A stretch of DNA of 64,000 nucleotides. Origin: an uncultured Aquimarina sp. (GTDB taxonomy: Bacteria > Bacteroidota > Bacteroidia > Flavobacteriales > Flavobacteriaceae). The DNA is taken from the NCBI GenBank assembly GCA_947500545.1, contig CANMSO010000002.1, forward strand, positions 617,423 to 681,422, written 5' to 3'. Under the pieces are notes generated by a model, which ran no database searches, had not been told where the DNA came from, and saw nothing but the letters and a program-made list of their open reading frames with translations. The position numbers were made by a program, and so were the translations under genes. Positions 27,822-37,514 of this stretch are shown here, in pieces; position 1 is the stretch's first letter; every line of letters begins with the position of its first letter.

Positions 27822-29177
27822 ATGTCAAAAGACATTCGTATCAGAAAGGGCTTAGACATTAAGCTTGTTGGCGAAGCAGAAAAAGTTACTGCAAACGCTA
27901 CCAGAAGTAATGTTTACGCAATTAAGCCTGACGATTTTCACGGTATTGTACCAAAAGTTGTTGCAAAACAAGGTACAGAGGTAAAAGCCGGCGATCCACT
28001 TTTTCACTCAAAATCTAATGAGAAAATGTTTTTTCCTTCTCCGGTAAGTGGAGAAGTAGTGGAAATTATTCGCGGTGCCAAAAGAAAGATTTTGGCGTTC
28101 AAAATCCTTGGTGATAAAGAACAAAAATATGCAGACTTTGGCGTAAAGGATGTAAACGCTATGAGCGGAGATGAAATCAAAACTCATCTTTTAGAATCTG
28201 GCTGTTGGCCTTTTATTAAGCAACGTCCTTATGATGTTGTTGCAAATCCAGATAAGGCCCCTAAGGCTATATTTATCTCAGGATACGCGACAGCCCCACT
28301 TTCAGCAGATTATGATTATATCCTGGAAGGAAAGGAAAAAGAACTTCAAACTGCCATAAATGCTTTGAGTAAACTTACAGAAGGTCAAGTACATGTTTCT
28401 GTTGGTAAAAAAGGTAATTCACCACTTTCAAATCTTAGCAATATTGTATTGCATAACGTTTCTGGGCCACACCCGGCAGGAAATGTTAGTGTTCAAATAG
28501 CCAAAGTAGATCCTATTAATAAAGGAGAAGTTGTTTGGGTAGTAAACCCGCAAGACCTTTTAATTATTGGTGAACTGTTGTTAACAGGAAAGTTTAATGC
28601 AGAAAGAACGATTGCTTTAGTAGGTTCTTCTGTTAAGAACCCAAAGTACTATAAAACTACGATTGGTGCCGAGGTATCGTCTGTAGTATATAGTTCTGGT
28701 GTAAGAGACGAAGGAAATATAAGGGTAATAAGTGGAGATGTTCTTACAGGAGAAAATGTAAAGCCAGACGGTCATTTAGGGTACTATCACAGTAGTATAT
28801 CAGTAATTCCCGAGGGAGACGATTATGAATTCTTTGGTTGGAACAAGCCTATTTTTAATAAGATTTCTCCTTCAAGAGCACTTACTTTTTCGTGGTTGTT
28901 TCCAAATAAGAAATATGATCTTAACACAAATACTAATGGAGAACACAGAGCTTTTGTTGTTACAGGAAACTATGAAAATGTTTTCCCATTAGATATTTAT
29001 CCATTGCAATTGCTTAAAGCTTGCGCAGTAAATGATTTGGATGCTATGGAGCAATTAGGAATGTATGAAGTTGCTCCTGAAGATTTTGCCCTTACCGAGT
29101 TTATATGTGTTTCTAAACAACCACATCAGCAAATTATTCGAGAAGGGTTAGACTTAATGTTAAAAGAAATAGGATAG
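27822..29177 (+). CDS. nqrA: Na+-translocating NADH:quinone reductase subunit A
   Basis: Cytoplasmic subunit of the six-subunit Na+ pump that oxidises NADH, reduces quinone and exports Na+. 451 residues. Family features: DIRIRKGLDIKLVGEAE at the start, the lipoyl-like barrel with FHSKSNEKMFFPSPVSGEVVEIIRGAKRKI, GCWPFIKQRPYDVVANPDKAPKAIFISGYATAPLSADYDY and HPAGNVSVQIAKVDPINKGEVVW. No redox cofactor is bound here. First gene of nqrABCDEF; nqrB begins 4 bp after its stop. Confidence 0.96.
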   Translation: MSKDIRIRKGLDIKLVGEAEKVTANATRSNVYAIKPDDFHGIVPKVVAKQGTEVKAGDPLFHSKSNEKMFFPSPVSGEVVEIIRGAKRKILAFKILGDKEQKYADFGVKDVNAMSGDEIKTHLLESGCWPFIKQRPYDVVANPDKAPKAIFISGYATAPLSADYDYILEGKEKELQTAINALSKLTEGQVHVSVGKKGNSPLSNLSNIVLHNVSGPHPAGNVSVQIAKVDPINKGEVVWVVNPQDLLIIGELLLTGKFNAERTIALVGSSVKNPKYYKTTIGAEVSSVVYSSGVRDEGNIRVISGDVLTGENVKPDGHLGYYHSSISVIPEGDDYEFFGWNKPIFNKISPSRALTFSWLFPNKKYDLNTNTNGEHRAFVVTGNYENVFPLDIYPLQLLKACAVNDLDAMEQLGMYEVAPEDFALTEFICVSKQPHQQIIREGLDLMLKEIG

Positions 29178-29181
29178 TGCT

Positions 29182-30408
29182 ATGGGATTAAAAAATAAAT
29201 TACATAAACTAAAACTTAAGTATAAAGGTAAAAAGATGGCACCAGCTTTTAATGCCATTCATACCTTTTTGTATTTACCTAACGAGACAACTCATTCTGG
29301 TGCTCATGTTAGAGCAGCAGATGACTTGAAACGTACCATGAATACGGTTATCATGGCTTTGTTGCCTTGTTTAATATTTGGGATGTTTAATGCTGGATAC
29401 CAACATAATCTTGCTGCAGGAGAAATAGAAGCTGTTGCTAACGGTTTTTTTAGCGCTGGGTTCTGGACATTTGATAATCTTACAGTTGGACTTTGGAAAG
29501 TATTACCTCTGGTAGTTGTTTCTTATGGAGTAGGACTTGGTGTAGAGTTTTTATTTGCGGTAATCAAAGGACACGAAGTAGAAGAAGGATACTTGGTTAC
29601 TGGGATGCTAGTTCCGTTAATTGTGCCAGTAGATACTCCATTGTGGATGTTGGCTGTTGCAGTAATTTTTGGAGTTGTAATTGGTAAAGAGGTATTTGGA
29701 GGAACAGGAATGAATATTCTAAACCCTGCATTAACAATAAGAGCATTTTTATTCTTTGCATATCCAACATGGATGTCTGGTGATAAAGTTTGGGTACATG
29801 GTGCTGTAGAAAGAGCAAATGAAATTGCAGGTGGTGCACAGTTAGATGCCATGTCTGGTGAAACTGTTTTAGGTGCTTTGGCTCAAGGTAAAGAACTTTC
29901 TTATTCAGTTTCTGATATGTTCTTAGGATTTATTCCAGGTTCTGTAGGAGAAACTTCTGCGCTATTAATATTGTTAGGAGGTTTGTTTTTAGTCTTTACT
30001 AAAATCGGAAGCTGGAGAATTATGGCCAGTGCAGTTCTTGGAGCTTTGGCAATGGGACTAATTTTTAATGGTATTGTGAGTGCAGATTGGATTAGTGAAG
30101 GAAGCAAGTTCTATAGTTTAATGAGTACAGAATTCTGGCATCATCTAATTATTGGTGGTTTTGCTTTTGGAGTTGTATTTATGGCAACTGATCCTGTTAC
30201 AGCATCACAAACCAACAAAGGAAAATGGGTATATGGATTTTTGATAGGGTTTATCTCAATATTAATTAGAGTATTCAACCCTGCATATCCAGAAGGAGTA
30301 ATGTTGGCAATTCTATTAATGAATGTATTTGCTCCAACAATTGATCATTATGTTGTTCAAGGTAATGTTAAGAAAAGAATGAAACGTTTAAAACTTAAAA
30401 CGGCTTAA
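29182..30408 (+). CDS. nqrB: Na+-NQR subunit B, FMN- and riboflavin-carrying membrane subunit
   Basis: A 408-residue subunit with about ten membrane helices; it carries covalent FMN and forms the Na+ path. HIHTFLYLPNETTHSGAHVRAADDLKRTMN-type start is present (AIHTFLYLPNETTHSG). The FMN-attachment Thr should be in a D-x-x-S-G-A-T motif; here the site reads DAMSGETVLGALA, with Glu in place of Ala and Thr near residue 228. GGTGMNILNPALTIRAFLFFAYP and FAFGVVFMATDPVTASQTNKGKWVYG are intact. ApbE, encoded at 43.7 kb, would attach the FMN. Confidence 0.95.
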   Translation: MGLKNKLHKLKLKYKGKKMAPAFNAIHTFLYLPNETTHSGAHVRAADDLKRTMNTVIMALLPCLIFGMFNAGYQHNLAAGEIEAVANGFFSAGFWTFDNLTVGLWKVLPLVVVSYGVGLGVEFLFAVIKGHEVEEGYLVTGMLVPLIVPVDTPLWMLAVAVIFGVVIGKEVFGGTGMNILNPALTIRAFLFFAYPTWMSGDKVWVHGAVERANEIAGGAQLDAMSGETVLGALAQGKELSYSVSDMFLGFIPGSVGETSALLILLGGLFLVFTKIGSWRIMASAVLGALAMGLIFNGIVSADWISEGSKFYSLMSTEFWHHLIIGGFAFGVVFMATDPVTASQTNKGKWVYGFLIGFISILIRVFNPAYPEGVMLAILLMNVFAPTIDHYVVQGNVKKRMKRLKLKTA

Positions 30409-30410
30409 TC

Positions 30411-31166
30411 ATGGCGATGAATACAGATAAAAATTCATATACAATCATATTTGCTATCGCAATGGTGGTGGTGGTTGGCTCATTATTGGCATTTACTGCA
30501 TCTTCATTGAAGGGTAGAATAGATGCAAATAAGCGTACAGAAAAACAGCAGAACATTTTGTTTGCAATGGGAATAGCTGATCCTGAAGATTCTAATGAGT
30601 TTGTTCCGCCGGAACAAGCAGAAGAGCTATTTAATAAATATGTTGGAGATGAGCAATATATTATTATTGGAAGTACTGCTCAAAAAACTGCAGACGCTTT
30701 TGATATTGAAGTTAAAAAAGAGAACGACAAGGTAAAGCAAGATGCTAATTACGAAAGAAAAATGCCTTTGTTTGTTGGTAAGAAAGATGGTCAGGAGTAT
30801 TATGTTGTACCAATGAGAGGTAATGGACTTTGGGATGCCATCTGGGGTTATGTTTCTTTAGATAAGGAATTCAAAACTGTAAAAGGTGCATTTTTTGATC
30901 ATAAAGGAGAAACTCCTGGATTGGGTGCAAATATTAAGGAAGCATATTTTAGAGATGATTTCATAGGTGAAAGTATCGTAGATGCTTCTGGAAATTACAA
31001 AGGAATTACAGTAAAGAAAGGTAATGCAGATCCTAAAAATGTAAGAAAAGATGATAATGCCGTTGATGCTATGGCCGGTGCAACAATAACCGGAGATGGT
31101 GTTACAGCAATGGTTAAGAAAGGAATAAAAATGTATCAACCTTATTTCGAAACTTTAAAAAAATAA
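30411..31166 (+). CDS. nqrC: Na+-NQR subunit C, covalent FMN subunit
   Basis: 251 residues: one N-terminal membrane anchor (TIIFAIAMVVVVGSLLAFTASSL) and a periplasmic FMN-binding domain. GNGLWDAIWGYVSLD and FFDHKGETPGLGANIKEAYFRDDFIG are family motifs. The flavinylation site DAMAGATITGDGV places the FMN phosphoester on Thr near residue 225; this matches the ApbE recognition motif D-x-x-[ST/A]-G-A-T. It follows nqrB by 2 bp. Electrons pass from the NqrD/E iron-sulfur centre to this FMN and on to NqrB. Confidence 0.96.
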   Translation: MAMNTDKNSYTIIFAIAMVVVVGSLLAFTASSLKGRIDANKRTEKQQNILFAMGIADPEDSNEFVPPEQAEELFNKYVGDEQYIIIGSTAQKTADAFDIEVKKENDKVKQDANYERKMPLFVGKKDGQEYYVVPMRGNGLWDAIWGYVSLDKEFKTVKGAFFDHKGETPGLGANIKEAYFRDDFIGESIVDASGNYKGITVKKGNADPKNVRKDDNAVDAMAGATITGDGVTAMVKKGIKMYQPYFETLKK

Positions 31167-31169
31167 CAA

Positions 31170-31862
31170 ATGGCTGAAGTAACAGAAGAAAAAGTTAAAG
31201 TAAAAGAGCCTAAAGAACCTTTGTTTTCAAAGAAAAACAAAAAGTTACTTACAGATCCTCTAGCTGATAATAACCCAATTACTATTCAAGTATTAGGTAT
31301 TTGTTCTGCATTAGCGATTACAGCTCAGTTAAAGCCATCTATTGTTATGGCAATTTCAGTAATTTTTGTACTAGGAATAGGTAACGTAGTCATCTCTTTA
31401 ATGAGAAACATTATACCTTCTAAAATTAGAATTATTGTTCAGTTGGTAGTAGTGGCAGCTTTGGTAATTGTTGTTGATCAAGTACTAAAAGCCTTTGCAT
31501 ATACACTTAGTAAAGAGCTTTCTGTATTTATAGGATTGATTATTACAAACTGTATTATCATGGGACGTTTTGAAGCCTTTGCTTTGGGTAACGGACCTTG
31601 GAAATCTTTCCTTGATGGTGTTGGAAATGCTGCTGGATATGGAGTGTTATTAGTGATTGTGGCTTTCTTTAGAGAACTATTAGGATCAGGAACATTATTT
31701 GGTGCTAAAGTATTAGGAGACCCAATCGAGAAAACGGGATTATATGCTATGGGATATGAAAATAATGGTTTTATGGTATTAGCGCCAATGGCTTTAATTA
31801 CTGTAGGAATCATTATTTGGATCCAAAGAAGTAGAAATAAAGCATTAATTGAAGATCATTAA
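31170..31862 (+). CDS. nqrD: Na+-NQR subunit D
   Basis: 230-residue membrane protein with six helices, one half of the inverted NqrD/NqrE pair. Two cysteines that bind the intramembrane iron-sulfur centre are in QVLGICSALAITAQ and LIITNCIIMGRFEAFAL. A hydrophilic N-terminal extension of about 35 residues, EEKVKVKEPKEPLFSKKNKK, precedes the first helix. It follows nqrC by 3 bp. Confidence 0.95.
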   Translation: MAEVTEEKVKVKEPKEPLFSKKNKKLLTDPLADNNPITIQVLGICSALAITAQLKPSIVMAISVIFVLGIGNVVISLMRNIIPSKIRIIVQLVVVAALVIVVDQVLKAFAYTLSKELSVFIGLIITNCIIMGRFEAFALGNGPWKSFLDGVGNAAGYGVLLVIVAFFRELLGSGTLFGAKVLGDPIEKTGLYAMGYENNGFMVLAPMALITVGIIIWIQRSRNKALIEDH

Positions 31863-31873
31863 AATAAAGAAAC

Positions 31874-32587
31874 ATGGAATATTTAGAGTTATTTTTAAAA
31901 TCGATCTTTATAGATAATATGGTATTCGCATTCTTCTTAGGAATGTGTTCATATCTTGCTGTATCCAAAAAAGTATCTACTGCAGTAGGTCTGGGTGCTG
32001 CTGTTATATTTGTACTGGCAATCACAGTACCATTAAACTTCTTGCTAGATAAGTATATTCTTAGAGAAGGAGCTTTAGTATGGTTAGGTCCAGAATATGC
32101 AGACTATGATTTGAGTTTCTTAACATTCATCTTATTTATTGCTACCATTGCAACTATGGTACAATTGGTAGAAATTGTTGTAGAGAAATTCTCTCCGGCC
32201 TTATACAACTCACTAGGTATATTTTTACCACTTATTGCGGTAAACTGTGCAATATTAGGAGGTTCTTTATTTATGCAACAAAAAGAATTTGCTACTATTT
32301 CTCATGCTGCGGTGTACGGAATTGGATCAGGAATTGGATGGTTTCTTGCGATTCTTGCAATAGCAGCTATTCGTGAAAAAATCAGATATTCAAATGTACC
32401 GGCACCATTACGCGGATTAGGGATTACTTTTATCCTTACTGGATTAATGGCAATTGGTTTTATGAGTTTTGGTGGAATGTTGACTGGTGGTGAAGAAGAG
32501 AAAAAGGAAACAAAGGCTGTGCAGGTTGAAGAAGAAAAGACTACAAAAGAAGTAGCCGAAAATACTAACGTTACAACACTTAAATAA
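31874..32587 (+). CDS. nqrE: Na+-NQR subunit E
   Basis: 237-residue membrane protein, homologous to NqrD in inverted orientation. [34 protein letters not shown] at the start and [15 protein letters not shown] mid-protein carry the two centre-binding cysteines. After the sixth helix there is a charged Glu/Lys tail of about 30 residues ([20 protein letters not shown]) longer than in most NqrE, perhaps a cytoplasmic contact. It follows nqrD by 11 bp. Confidence 0.95.
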   Translation: MEYLELFLKSIFIDNMVFAFFLGMCSYLAVSKKVSTAVGLGAAVIFVLAITVPLNFLLDKYILREGALVWLGPEYADYDLSFLTFILFIATIATMVQLVEIVVEKFSPALYNSLGIFLPLIAVNCAILGGSLFMQQKEFATISHAAVYGIGSGIGWFLAILAIAAIREKIRYSNVPAPLRGLGITFILTGLMAIGFMSFGGMLTGGEEEKKETKAVQVEEEKTTKEVAENTNVTTLK

Positions 32588-32588
32588 T

Positions 32589-33896
32589 ATGATATTTTTA
32601 GCATCTACCGGTGGGACAATAGCACTTACTATTATTTCATTTTTGGTTCTTACTTTGGTATTGGTAGGAATTTTAATATTCGCAAAAGATAAACTACTGC
32701 CTTCGGGACCGGTAAAGATTACAATTAATGGTGAAAAAGAAATAGAAGTTGCCTCAGGAGGTACCTTATTATCTACATTAGGTAACGAAAAAATATTTTT
32801 ACCATCTGCATGTGGTGGTGGTGGAACCTGTATTCAATGTGAGTGCCACGTATTGGATGGTGGAGGAGAGGCTTTGCCTACAGAAACTCCGCATTTTTCT
32901 CGTAAAGAACTACAACATGGTGCACGCCTGGCTTGCCAGGTAAAAGTGAAGCAGGATATGAATATTGAAATACCAGAAGAAGTATTTGGTATTAAAAAAT
33001 GGGAAGCTGAAGTAGTACGTAATTATAATGTTGCTTCTTTCATTAAAGAATTCGTTGTTCGTATTCCTGAGGATATGGGGTATAAAGCAGGAGGATATAT
33101 TCAAATCGAAATCCCACAATGTGAGATTAAGTATTCGGATATTGATATTACTGCACATCCAGAGGAGCATGAAACTCCGGATAAGTTCCAGGCGGAATGG
33201 GATAAATTTGGTCTGTGGCCATTGGTTATGAAGAATAATGAAACTGTAGAGCGTGCATATTCTATGGCTTCTTACCCTGCAGAAGGAAGAGAGATCATGC
33301 TTAATGTACGTATTGCAACTCCGCCATGGGATAGATCAAAAAATGGATGGATGGATGTAAACCCAGGAGTCGCATCATCTTATATTTTTGCTCAAAAACC
33401 AGGAGATAAAGTAATTATTTCTGGACCTTATGGGGAATTCTTTATCAATGATTCTGATTCAGAAATGCTTTATGTTGGTGGTGGAGCTGGTATGGCACCA
33501 ATGCGTTCTCACTTGTATCACCTATTCAAAACATTACAAACTGGTCGTAAAGTAACGTATTGGTATGGTGGTCGTTCTAAGCGCGAATTGTTTTACCTGG
33601 ATCATTTTTATGACTTAGAAAAGAACTTCCCTAACTTCAAATTTTATCTTGCCTTATCTGAACCATTAGAAGAAGATAACTGGAAAGTAAAAAGCGATAT
33701 AGATGCAGAAGGTGATGGATTCGTAGGGTTTATACATAATTGTGTAATTGATAATTATCTTAATCATCATGAATCTCCAGAAGATATAGAATTGTATTTC
33801 TGTGGACCGCCATTAATGAACAAGGCCGTTCAGAAAATGGGTGAAGATTTTGGTATCCCTGATGAGCATATCAGATTTGATGACTTTGGAGGATAA
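32589..33896 (+). CDS. nqrF: Na+-NQR subunit F, NADH-oxidising flavoprotein
   Basis: 435 residues: N-terminal membrane helix, 2Fe-2S ferredoxin domain with C-x5-C-x2-C in SACGGGGTCIQCECHV and the fourth Cys in LACQVKVKQ, then a ferredoxin-reductase domain with the FAD motif RAYSMASYP and the NADH motif YVGGGAGMAPMRSHLYHL. The C-terminus has YFCGPPLMNKAV and ends FDDFGG. This is the entry point for NADH electrons. nqrE stops 1 bp before its ATG. A strong terminator follows. Confidence 0.97.
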   Translation: MIFLASTGGTIALTIISFLVLTLVLVGILIFAKDKLLPSGPVKITINGEKEIEVASGGTLLSTLGNEKIFLPSACGGGGTCIQCECHVLDGGGEALPTETPHFSRKELQHGARLACQVKVKQDMNIEIPEEVFGIKKWEAEVVRNYNVASFIKEFVVRIPEDMGYKAGGYIQIEIPQCEIKYSDIDITAHPEEHETPDKFQAEWDKFGLWPLVMKNNETVERAYSMASYPAEGREIMLNVRIATPPWDRSKNGWMDVNPGVASSYIFAQKPGDKVIISGPYGEFFINDSDSEMLYVGGGAGMAPMRSHLYHLFKTLQTGRKVTYWYGGRSKRELFYLDHFYDLEKNFPNFKFYLALSEPLEEDNWKVKSDIDAEGDGFVGFIHNCVIDNYLNHHESPEDIELYFCGPPLMNKAVQKMGEDFGIPDEHIRFDDFGG

Positions 33897-33923
33897 ACAT
33901 TTATCTTTTTTGGATATAAAATC

Positions 33924-33953
33924 AAAAACCGATATATAGATGTATCGGTTTTT
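33924..33953 (+). terminator. Terminator of the nqr operon
   Basis: An 11-bp stem AAAAACCGATA/TATCGGTTTTT with an 8-nt loop followed by a T run lies 27 bp past the nqrF stop. Given the A run on its left it may also stop the convergent gene. Confidence 0.85.
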
Positions 33954-33974
33954 TGTTTCTTTTTCCGAAGTAAA

Positions 33975-34616
33975 TTATATCCTATATAGGACTCCAAAAT
34001 AAAGATTATCTAAACCTAAATTCACAGAAAATTGATTATTTTCTGAAGTAAATTTTTCTCCATCTGGATCGATGTTTTCATTTTCTGCGCTATTATAGCT
34101 GATATTTCCTATTCTGGATGTTAATGCCAGGTTTTCCGATACAAAAAATTGCACGCCTGGAGATATTGCTACAGTATAACTATCATTATCAGATGTGCGA
34201 ATTTCAAGTTGATCTTCAAAAAATGATTTTTGTTCATATTCTGAAGCCCTATACATGGCAGAGACTTCTCCATAAACACTGAACCTCTTTTGTGGAGTAA
34301 AAAAATATTTACCAAAAATCCCAATTCCTATTCCATTTTCTTTGGTTTCAAAATCTCTAGAATTTTCTGAGCGACTAGTTGAAAAATTTAATCGTGTTCC
34401 TAATGCTAAGTTTTGGTTGATGAAGTACCCAAACTCTGGTTCAATGGCAAATCTGTTTTGCGTAATACTATCGTTGGATTTATATTTTGTATTATTATAA
34501 TTTACGGTACCCGAAACAAAAAAATCACCCTTATTAAAGCCATATTCCGGTTCTTCTTGAGCGTAGGTGATAGAAAATACTAATAGGATTGGTAAAAGAA
34601 AAATTGTTGTTTTCAT
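33975..34616 (-). CDS. Outer-membrane beta-barrel protein, uncharacterised
   Basis: 213 residues with signal peptide MKTTIFLLPILLVFSITYAQ. The mature protein alternates polar and hydrophobic residues with aromatic girdles (FFVSGTVNYNNTKYKSND, FAIEPEFGYFINQNLALGTRLNFSTSRS, RFSVYGEVSAMYR) and ends DNLYFGVLYRI, an outer-membrane barrel C-terminus. Ten to twelve strands are likely, as in OmpX/OmpW-size barrels. Convergent with nqrF. No named function. Confidence 0.7.
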   Translation of the reverse strand: MKTTIFLLPILLVFSITYAQEEPEYGFNKGDFFVSGTVNYNNTKYKSNDSITQNRFAIEPEFGYFINQNLALGTRLNFSTSRSENSRDFETKENGIGIGIFGKYFFTPQKRFSVYGEVSAMYRASEYEQKSFFEDQLEIRTSDNDSYTVAISPGVQFFVSENLALTSRIGNISYNSAENENIDPDGEKFTSENNQFSVNLGLDNLYFGVLYRI

Positions 34617-34763
34617 ACTGTTCGTTTTTTAATTAAATGAATTTTTGATTTATGATGAATACTTTAAAGACCTTTGGTAAAAAGCTTTTGTTTGTTAACA
34701 TTTTGTTAAATGAAATTTTCCATTTATTTTACAGTCTTTAATACTGAAAATCTCTCCGATGAA

Positions 34764-35642
34764 ATGAAAAAATACCTTGTCTCTCTTGTTATTATTGCTT
34801 TTGTATTAGTTCTATTTAAAAACACTTCTAAGGGTGAAATAGTTGCAAATAATGTAAAAGGAATGGTAGCTAGTATTATTACTGCTCCAGATTATATAAA
34901 TACAAATGGTGATTCAATAATGACTAGGGTAGTTGTGCCAAAAGGATATAAGAGAGTGCCTTATAGCGTGGGTTCCTTTCAGGAATATCTCCGAAATTAT
35001 AAACTAAAGTCCTATGGTAGTAAGATTATCAATTATGATAATAGTGAATACTTTGCACAGAATTGGCATGAAGCTATTTTAGAGGTTCCTGTACCTTCAA
35101 ATGGATTACAACAATGTGCAGATGCATTAATGAGAATTAGATCCGAGTATTTATGGAAGCAGGATAGAAAAGATGAAATTGGATTTAATTTTACATCAGG
35201 GCATTATTGTTCCTGGAGCAAATATGCCGAAGGTTTTCGACCAAAAATTAAAGGAAACAAAGTTACATTTCATAAAACAGCTGTACCCAATCATTCCAAA
35301 ACTAATTTTTATAAATATCTCAACTTGATCTACATGTATGCGGGGACATTATCAATGCATAGCGAACTTCAAAAAATAACAATTGAAGATATTAGAATAG
35401 GTGATATGCTAGTCAAACCTGGCTCTCCGGGTCATATAGAAATCATTGTGGATGAGATTATAAATGAACAAGGAGATAAAATGTATCTCTTGGCTCAGGG
35501 TAATACTCCTGCGCAAAGTGTCTGTTTGCTGAAGAATTTTGATGATACTACAATTTCTCCATGGTATACTTTTACTAAAAATGAACCTGTCTATACACCA
35601 AGTTATAATTTTGATCAACCCCGCTTTATAAGGTTTAAATAA
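34764..35642 (+). CDS. DUF4846 protein, exported or membrane-anchored
   Basis: Start set at ATG 34764 (MKKYLVSLVIIAFVLVLFKN), giving an N-terminal signal or anchor; the ATG at 34710 adds 18 unlikely residues. 292 residues matching the DUF4846 pattern as I recall it: RVVVPKGYKRVPYSVGSFQEYLRNYKLK, the central QQCADALMRIRSEYLWKQ and NFTSGHYCSWSKYAEGFRP. Then DIRIGDMLVKPGSPGHIEIIVD, resembling the His-containing part of NlpC/P60-like amidases, and LAQGNTPAQSVCLLKN. A peptidoglycan-directed function is possible but not established. Single gene. Confidence 0.7.
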   Translation: MKKYLVSLVIIAFVLVLFKNTSKGEIVANNVKGMVASIITAPDYINTNGDSIMTRVVVPKGYKRVPYSVGSFQEYLRNYKLKSYGSKIINYDNSEYFAQNWHEAILEVPVPSNGLQQCADALMRIRSEYLWKQDRKDEIGFNFTSGHYCSWSKYAEGFRPKIKGNKVTFHKTAVPNHSKTNFYKYLNLIYMYAGTLSMHSELQKITIEDIRIGDMLVKPGSPGHIEIIVDEIINEQGDKMYLLAQGNTPAQSVCLLKNFDDTTISPWYTFTKNEPVYTPSYNFDQPRFIRFK

Positions 35643-35746
35643 CTTGTATAAAGGTTAGTTTTGGGAAAAGTTAAACTACGCCTTACAGATATTAGAATTC
35701 TAATTACGCTTTATTTATGCCATTTAGCTTAAAAGTTCATAGGATC

Positions 35747-37450
35747 CTAATTTCTCTTAACTCTGTATGTTATTCGTCTATTAGTTATTACAGTTCTTAC
35801 TCGTACCAATAAAAGCCCTGCAATAGATGTAGTTGTAGCGTCGCAGCTATATGCAGAATTCGAAATTATTACCCTGTATTGATAATTGTTTAAAGTCAAA
35901 TCTACAGCACTAATTCCAAGAATAGCGGTATTTGTATTAGAATATATTCCTCCGTCAGCGAGATCGGAAAAAGTTAGCCCGTTATCTGTACTTATCTGCC
36001 ATTGAAAAGTATCGGTATTTGTTGCGGTTACAGTAAATGAGGCGCTGGCACCAAAAAACACCGTGCTATTTGCAGGCTGTCCCGTTATAGCCGCTGAAGT
36101 TCCTGGCTCCAAATAATCGGCTGTACCACTAGTGTCGGCATCTGCAGGAACCGTATAGCCATCTGTCACACTTGTCCCGGTAACTTGACCATTGCTATCT
36201 ACCAAGGTTGGCAAATCTCCTAGTATTCCATCATCGTTGTCATCGGTAAACCCTGCTTCGATTACATCATTACAGCTGTCTCCGTCACTATCCAAGTCTA
36301 AATGATTAGGGATTCCATCCGTATCGGCATCTAGATTACTACATACTAAAAAAGCATTCAATGTACAAAAATCTGGATCCAGATAATTCGGAGTACCATC
36401 ACTATCGGCATCTGCACTCGGATCAATACCGTTAGATTCAACGGTATCCAAAATCCCATCATTGTCGTCATCTAAATCTATATCATCAGCAACAGTATCC
36501 ATATCGCTATCTATACAATTTGCGGGATTACTTGGATTAGAATAATCAAAACTGCCGCTAGTAATTTTATTTATAAAAATTTGATTTGAACTAGAATTTG
36601 ATGCACCAGGACTTCTTACGGTACTAGAAGAATTGGTAGACTTAAAGAAATTAGCTTTATCTTCCCAATCCCCACAATTAAAGCCGTATGTGCTTCCAGT
36701 TCCTCCCGTTCCAATATTGAATGAAGAAGCACCAGAAGGAAAAGTAGGGTATGGATTTGTAGGGAGAACTTCTGATACATCTCCATAAGAATACCCATGA
36801 AAAAATGAAGCATCAGGTTTTCTTACTTGCACAGCGTCACCACCATTTCTGAAACCAACTCTGGTCCAAACATTTGTTACTGTAGAGGCAGAAACAATGG
36901 TGCTGCTACAAGAGTAACTTGCATCACCTATTGCAGGAGTGGTTGTGCAGATATTTAAGGAACTATCATTAGCTGGTAAAATATATACTCTATCATTGTC
37001 AATGTCTGTAGGGTCATCTGGGGGAATCAAAGGATCTCTTTCATCACCAGGAGGAGTAGTAATTTGATCATTATAAATAACGATCAAAGATCCAGGAGGT
37101 ACGCTATTAAAGGCAGAGGAAAGAATGATATGCCCTTGTGCAATTCCTACTCCCGCAGAATTTGCTTCAAAGATACCATTGTTATCATCAAAAATCCAAC
37201 CTGTAAGATCAACATTAGCAGTAGGATTCAATGGATCCCCAACTACTAATAACTCTACCCACTCTCGACTCCCGCTTGGACCATTAGAGAACTCATTGAT
37301 TATAATACCAGAACTTTGACTAAAAGAACAATTAACACTAAAAACTAATAATAATAATAAAAGAAAGAAGCTTTTAAGAAAAATAAGTTCCTTATCAGGC
37401 AAAGAGTTTTTAATTAAATAAATATATTGAAACAGAGAAAAAAAGGTCAT
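35747..37450 (-). CDS. Secreted lamin-tail-domain protein with thrombospondin type 3 repeats
   Basis: 567 residues. After a signal peptide ending VNCSFSQ, a lamin-tail-like domain (about 46-170: [38 protein letters not shown]) is followed by calcium-binding-type thrombospondin 3 repeats (about 315-450: [38 protein letters not shown]), then an Ig-like domain ([22 protein letters not shown]). It ends [14 protein letters not shown], a tail shared with the protein at 58867. There is no standard T9SS type A or B domain. The signal peptide is preceded by an unusually long N-region; a TTG start within it (L17) is an alternative. The ATG lies inside the left inverted repeat copy. Confidence 0.75.
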   Translation of the reverse strand: MTFFSLFQYIYLIKNSLPDKELIFLKSFFLLLLLLVFSVNCSFSQSSGIIINEFSNGPSGSREWVELLVVGDPLNPTANVDLTGWIFDDNNGIFEANSAGVGIAQGHIILSSAFNSVPPGSLIVIYNDQITTPPGDERDPLIPPDDPTDIDNDRVYILPANDSSLNICTTTPAIGDASYSCSSTIVSASTVTNVWTRVGFRNGGDAVQVRKPDASFFHGYSYGDVSEVLPTNPYPTFPSGASSFNIGTGGTGSTYGFNCGDWEDKANFFKSTNSSSTVRSPGASNSSSNQIFINKITSGSFDYSNPSNPANCIDSDMDTVADDIDLDDDNDGILDTVESNGIDPSADADSDGTPNYLDPDFCTLNAFLVCSNLDADTDGIPNHLDLDSDGDSCNDVIEAGFTDDNDDGILGDLPTLVDSNGQVTGTSVTDGYTVPADADTSGTADYLEPGTSAAITGQPANSTVFFGASASFTVTATNTDTFQWQISTDNGLTFSDLADGGIYSNTNTAILGISAVDLTLNNYQYRVIISNSAYSCDATTTSIAGLLLVRVRTVITNRRITYRVKRN

Positions 37451-37514
37451 AATGATTGACTATTATTAATTGTTATTCAGATCCTGTTTTTGTTGGCTCG
37501 CCAAAGTTTTACAA
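37447..37514 (-). repeat. Inverted repeat, left copy (leader and start codon of the lamin-tail gene)
   Basis: 68 bp that, read on the minus strand, run from 64 bp upstream of the ATG to the first base after it. It matches the right copy (38377-38446) at 66 of 70 aligned positions, with two substitutions and one 2-bp gap; the first 29 positions are identical. It contains the 12-bp dyad TTGGCGAGCCAA. The match stops just past the ATG and just before the leader begins. Confidence 0.9.
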
